Source: Triplophysa rosa (Eukaryota; Chordata; Actinopteri; Cypriniformes; Nemacheilidae). From it: a stretch of DNA of 64,000 nt. This document shows, in pieces, positions 60,257-64,000 of this stretch (position 1 is its first letter; each line of letters starts with the position of its first letter). The notes under the pieces are model-generated. The model saw only the letters and a program-made list of their open reading frames with translations, was not told the origin of the DNA and did not search any database. The stretch covers positions 21,934,834 through 21,998,833 of the forward strand of contig NC_079907.1 of the NCBI RefSeq assembly GCF_024868665.1, read 5' to 3'. Both the position numbers and the translations under genes were made by a program.

Positions 60257-62218
60257 TAAATATTACAATTTATAAACTAAAGCATGTTTCGCAATAATTA
60301 GTACACCTTTCATATTACTACAAATAATGAAATAAATACAAAAAAAAAATGCAAATGAAAGGATTTAACACAAGGATGCAGTACAAGAATTCACCTACAG
60401 TATGCCTCCCATGTATCACCACACACTTCATGTGCTAAGCTACTAGATGTTTGTCCACATTTTTCTTATCTTTAATGAAAGGCTTGATGGTTTAGATAAG
60501 CGACGACCCACTCCTTCTCTAATTAATCAAGACTCTCACGACCTTGAGCTGATTGGTGGGGATTAATAGGGCCTGCCTGGAGAGGAGCGCTCTGGTTCGT
60601 TTGCCGACATGGGGGAGGACTCCAAAGACTGAAACCTTGTTAATGCTAAGGAAGCATAATATAATGTAATTAACTGGTGGGATATGAACCTCGACAGAAA
60701 AGCCTCCATCTATTAATTTGCAATTTGCAACAGAAACAAATGAGTAATAACTAAATGAGCTCAGATGACATGTGAAATGTACTGTACAATAAAGTCAAGG
60801 CGCCGTCCTGCACAGACGGGACACGCATTTCCAACCGTGTCCGTGTCCAATGCTCGAGGCTTACCTTACTAACCACTTGGCTCGCTCGCTCTCTACCTCT
60901 CTTTTATGATCTATTTCGCACTGTATTTCTTCTCTTCTTACTGATCCAGAGAGCACTAGTGTGTTGAAGGTGACACACAGGATCGCATCCATTGGCACAT
61001 TACTTCTTTAATTAACTTGTTCCTTTTATTCTGTGATTGATAGCACTTCTCCCGAAACTGCAGACCTTTTGTTAAGCACACAAGTGAGCTTCAAAAGCCT
61101 TAATATGAGCGGCGGTCCTAATTCGTCCAAGAACGGCAGCCAAGCAATACGTATCTGAAATTACCATTCCCCATTATGCAGCCTTCGAGTCATATGTTGG
61201 TGTCATTTCATTATGTTTGGAATATGAATGGCGCATAAAACAGTGAAGTAATAAAGATGTGATGGGAGCAAGAGATCCCTTTTCTACCCTCTTTGCCGAT
61301 GGCTGTCCCTATCAGATTCATCCTTTATGGAACCAGAAACTTGCCCTTCACGCACTGACATGCTTTACTTCCTTTCCATTATCGAGCTCATGATGTTGAT
61401 CATGTCCTTTTGCAGAAAAGTTGGGATCTCAATGTTGATGTAAGAAGGGCAGAACATGCACTAATATTGGGCAGAATGGCAGGGAGATGACCTGAGTTCC
61501 AGGAACACGGAGGTCTATAATTCTTGTTGGAATCTATTAGCATTTGCTGTCATCTCAGTGGCAGCTGATTTTGCTGGAACTGGCATCATCAGAATTATTT
61601 TACCCACATGCTGCCTGCTTTGTTCATAGACACACAGCCAATGAGTTGGGCTGTAAACATCATGTGACTTACAATAACATGACAATCTGAATTTTTGTAC
61701 CACAGAATTGTGTAGTGGTATTTTTCCAAGTGACTTTTTTAAGAAAAGGAAGCAATACGTTCAGAACACATTTTACTTTTCTAATGTGATTATTTCCGTC
61801 TAAGCCGGATATTCAATGAGAAAAACATTTAGAATGAAATGACGGCAAAAGTGGTTGTTCCAAACCAAAGTGTGCAGTCAGTCATGGAGGAATACTTCCC
61901 GACCTCCCTGATAACTGAACAGGCCTAGATGACCAAATGAAAAATCCAGACAAATTTTGATTGTTTTCCGTTTGGAATAACATGGCCATCTTGCACAAGA
62001 GGGCCAGTATTGTGTATTGGCAAAGTAAACAGGATCAATTTCGATTTCATGTTGACCAAACAGTTGCTTTCTGAATTGTCTTCTATCGAATGCAGCGGCA
62101 TAAAACGGCATTTGTGAATCGTGCATAAAAATAACTAAATCTATGAAGTAATACCCAATCCCTAAGGATACAGCGAAAACGAAATAGGCTCTATCAAAAC
62201 AGAGTGAAATGGAGCATG
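60257..62218. other. Intronic sequence; 60470-61330 is a candidate conserved segment
   Basis: 60470-61330 is balanced and non-repetitive, with CTCTAATTAATCAAGACTC, GGGGATTAATAGGGCC and TCTTTAATTAACTTG motifs. No gene is supported. An open frame at 61878-62246 (minus) is discussed among the findings. Confidence 0.4.
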
Positions 62219-62760
62219 TTAAAGGGCTGGTGCAACGGTGTGTCATGCATTCTGACTTCTTTACAATGTTAAACGTGCTGTCTTCTCATGCTTAACAAAA
62301 AACGAGTTGGGCGTATTATGTAGTATTTCTGTGCTCGATACACTCCCCCAGCGATCGTACAGGTTTCGGAAAGTTTTTTTCGAACATATAAAACTGTTTC
62401 GTAACAATTTTTCTTAGTCCCTTATTGGACAATTCTCCCGGAAAAGCACGCAGCAGCAAGGAGAGCAGGAGAGAGAGAGAGCATACGTTCGCTAAGTTCA
62501 GGTGTTTGTTTGTTCACTGCATTTGGGTGATGAATGTTATATAAACGGTGTATATAACGCTGGATTTGGAGATGGTTTGAAACTGATATATGGAGCCGTC
62601 CCAGCGCTAAAAGATGCCGGACATGAACCGCATGCGGTGAGTGAAACTGATGTCTGTGTTTTGTTGGCAATGGGTGCGCACGTGCTTTAGTTCAGCCTAC
62701 CCCTCCCCCCGCATGCGCCGTATGCTTATCTATCTTTTATAATTGTGATCAAACTAAATA
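62219..62760. mobile_element. Little-decayed repeat beginning TTAAAGGGCTGGTGCAAC
   Basis: It starts with TTAAAGGG like the TTAA MITEs, then TGTGTCATGCATTCTGACTT, TTGGGCGTATTATGTAGTAT and AACGCTGGATTTGGAGATGG. The wording is that of a high-copy cyprinid repeat as I recall it. It keeps CpG-rich words (GGAGCCGTCCCAGCGC, CATGCGGTGAG), which suggests a young copy. The right terminus is uncertain. The 62-codon frame at 62502-62690 is not assigned. Confidence 0.5.
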
Positions 62761-63537
62761 CTCTTCGAAGATACGAAGTATGCAATACTACTCTATAGCT
62801 ACTCAAGATTAATATGAGATTGGCAGAAACCGCATGTGTTAGGGCCGCTTTAAAGATTACAAAACTGCAGAGAAGCTCTCAAAACAAAATAGAGTATGCT
62901 TTCCACATAAGCACTTTTAAGAGTCTGAAGAAGTGTTTCGCTTCAGAGTCCTCCTCTCCCTCTCACGTTGCTCTTTCTGCAGAAGTTTTCAGATGGAAGC
63001 CTCTAGCCAAATCCAGTCATCATTTCAACATGCTATTATGCTGCTTTTAAAACACCCTCTAGTGCTCAATTCAGTTTGTCTACCTCTGTGCCGTACCTCA
63101 CATAAAAACTTGAGTCTTTTTTTAGATATAATCTCACAATAAAAACCAAACATATATATTTTATTGACTATGAAAGATTCAGCTTGTTGCTGCATAGCAA
63201 GGACCTGAAAATCAATTAAATACCTGTGTTGTTTTGAGAAGTCTTTGGAAAATAATGCACAAAATCTGTATTTCAGGGATCTGTGTTTACGGAACAAAGC
63301 AGCAATATTAAAAATACCAGCATTATTCCTGGAAAAAAAAGGGGAATGACAGGAACTTTTTCAAGCCTGACTGCCGCGTCCAACATCTGCAGTGTTTCCA
63401 CGTTCAACGCGAGAGATAAAATGTTATGTGAAAGGCTCTCTAGCTTTGCGTTTTGACTTTCACAAATGCCAAGTACACGCTACAAAGTTTTGAGGGTGAA
63501 AACTGAATTTAAATGCAGGAACGATTATGATTCTATT
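62761..63537. other. Intronic sequence, nothing recognised
   Basis: Open frames of 69-90 codons on both strands have no recognisable domains. Confidence 0.5.
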
Positions 63538-63790
63538 GGTGGGTTGCATGAATAAGGATTAGTCTTAAATCTAGATTAAATCAAGGTTTATTTAATAATT
63601 CCGTTGCACCAAACTGTAAACCTTGTTTAAAAATAATCAGGTTTATATTTAAGATATCATTTGATCCAGGTTTTAATTTTGCAGTAAGTCTAGAATAACT
63701 TTAATTCTGTTGCTCCATTATTTTAAACTCTGATTTATCTCTCAGTTAGGGATTAATTTTAAACCAGCTACTGAGGAGGTTTAAAAAAAA
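63538..63790. repeat. GGTTGCATGAATAAGGATTA repeat, incomplete
   Basis: Alternating words GATTAGTCTTAAATCTAGAT, CCGTTGCACCAAACTG, CAGGTTTATATTTAAG and GTTGCTCCATTATTTTAA point to a degenerate repeat with GTTGCANNAA motifs at both ends. The right end falls near a run of A at 63783. Confidence 0.5.
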
Positions 63791-64000
63791 AAACACATTT
63801 ATAATAAAATGTGCGGGAAAATGATCAGAAACAGACACATAAGCGTCACGTCATGCTTCAGTGATGTGTTTATTGTAAATAAAAATGTAAATAAATAAAA
63901 CACCTCAGCGCGAGTGAGGGCACGGTGGTTTGATAAACTGGGTGGCCGGCTGTGAGTGAAGCGTAAAGTTCAAGATGCCCTGCTTTCTTATGCAATACAT

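Larger units (their letters stand above)
13421..64000 (-). other. grid1: Intron upstream of the grid1 exon (5' side of the gene), incomplete
   Basis: From the acceptor at 13421-13422 (AG on the minus strand) to the window end I find no further exon with recognisable protein similarity and good splice sites. The 50.6 kb is therefore read as one intron that continues beyond the window. Mammalian GRID1 is known for very large early introns, which fits. Repeats inside it are listed separately. An unrelated nested non-coding gene cannot be excluded. Confidence 0.8.

Noticed and set aside
13421..64000. A copy of miR-346, which lies in an early GRID1 intron in mammals
   Set aside because: I looked for its GTCTGCCCGCATGCCTGC core on both strands and did not see it. 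By-eye searching can miss a diverged copy.
1..64000. CRISPR arrays, bacterial operons, phage or integrative elements
   Set aside because: Spliced exon structure, eukaryotic transposons and AT-rich introns show vertebrate nuclear DNA; no spaced direct repeats of CRISPR type were found.

Overview
This window looks like vertebrate nuclear DNA, most likely from a teleost fish and probably a cyprinid-like one. It is AT-rich, has almost no long open reading frames, and carries a dense set of short non-autonomous DNA transposons, foldback elements, a decayed tRNA-derived SINE and LINE 3' ends of the kinds known from zebrafish and carp genomes. The species cannot be named from sequence alone.

Only one protein-coding segment is supported: a 285-base internal exon on the minus strand at 13136-13420. 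It encodes part of the amino-terminal domain of the delta-type ionotropic glutamate receptor GluD1 (grid1). It has a clean AG acceptor and GTGAGT donor and is phase-symmetric. Everything else is best read as intron of the same gene. About 50.6 kb at higher coordinates is the upstream intron and about 13.1 kb at lower coordinates is the downstream intron; both run off the window. Very long early introns are known for GRID1 in other vertebrates.

The introns hold repeats at intervals. (1) TTAA-flanked MITEs sharing a TTAAAG terminus: 730-1281, 11072-11302, 20891-21285, 48397-48741, 54349-54853, possibly 62219-62760. (2) Foldback MITEs with a 'GTTCACC' end, seen as full or broken copies at 2394, 12236, 19406, 26949, 32309, 33872, 34717, 35567 and 56728. 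(3) hAT-type non-autonomous elements, several with 8-bp target duplications: 16445-16742, 24315-25272, 26690-28347, 29827-30251, 35665-37202, 58219-58501. (4) Long-inverted-repeat elements at 10617-11425 and 26253-28532. (5) Other foldback or inverted-repeat elements and a few retroposon remnants. Several insert into one another, so relative ages can be read directly; the clearest cases are 35567-37526, 58039-58625, 10617-11425 and the three-level nest at 26253-28532.

Between repeats lie stretches with no recognisable content. A few contain non-repetitive, motif-rich sequence (homeodomain-like TAATTA sites, mixed composition) that could be conserved regulatory DNA, but this is inference only. 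I found no bacterial-type system, CRISPR array, tRNA or rRNA gene, intact transposase or viral gene, and no strong candidate for an undescribed system. The most useful observations are the grid1 exon, the nested insertions with target-site duplications, and the shared TTAAAG terminus across several otherwise different MITE families.
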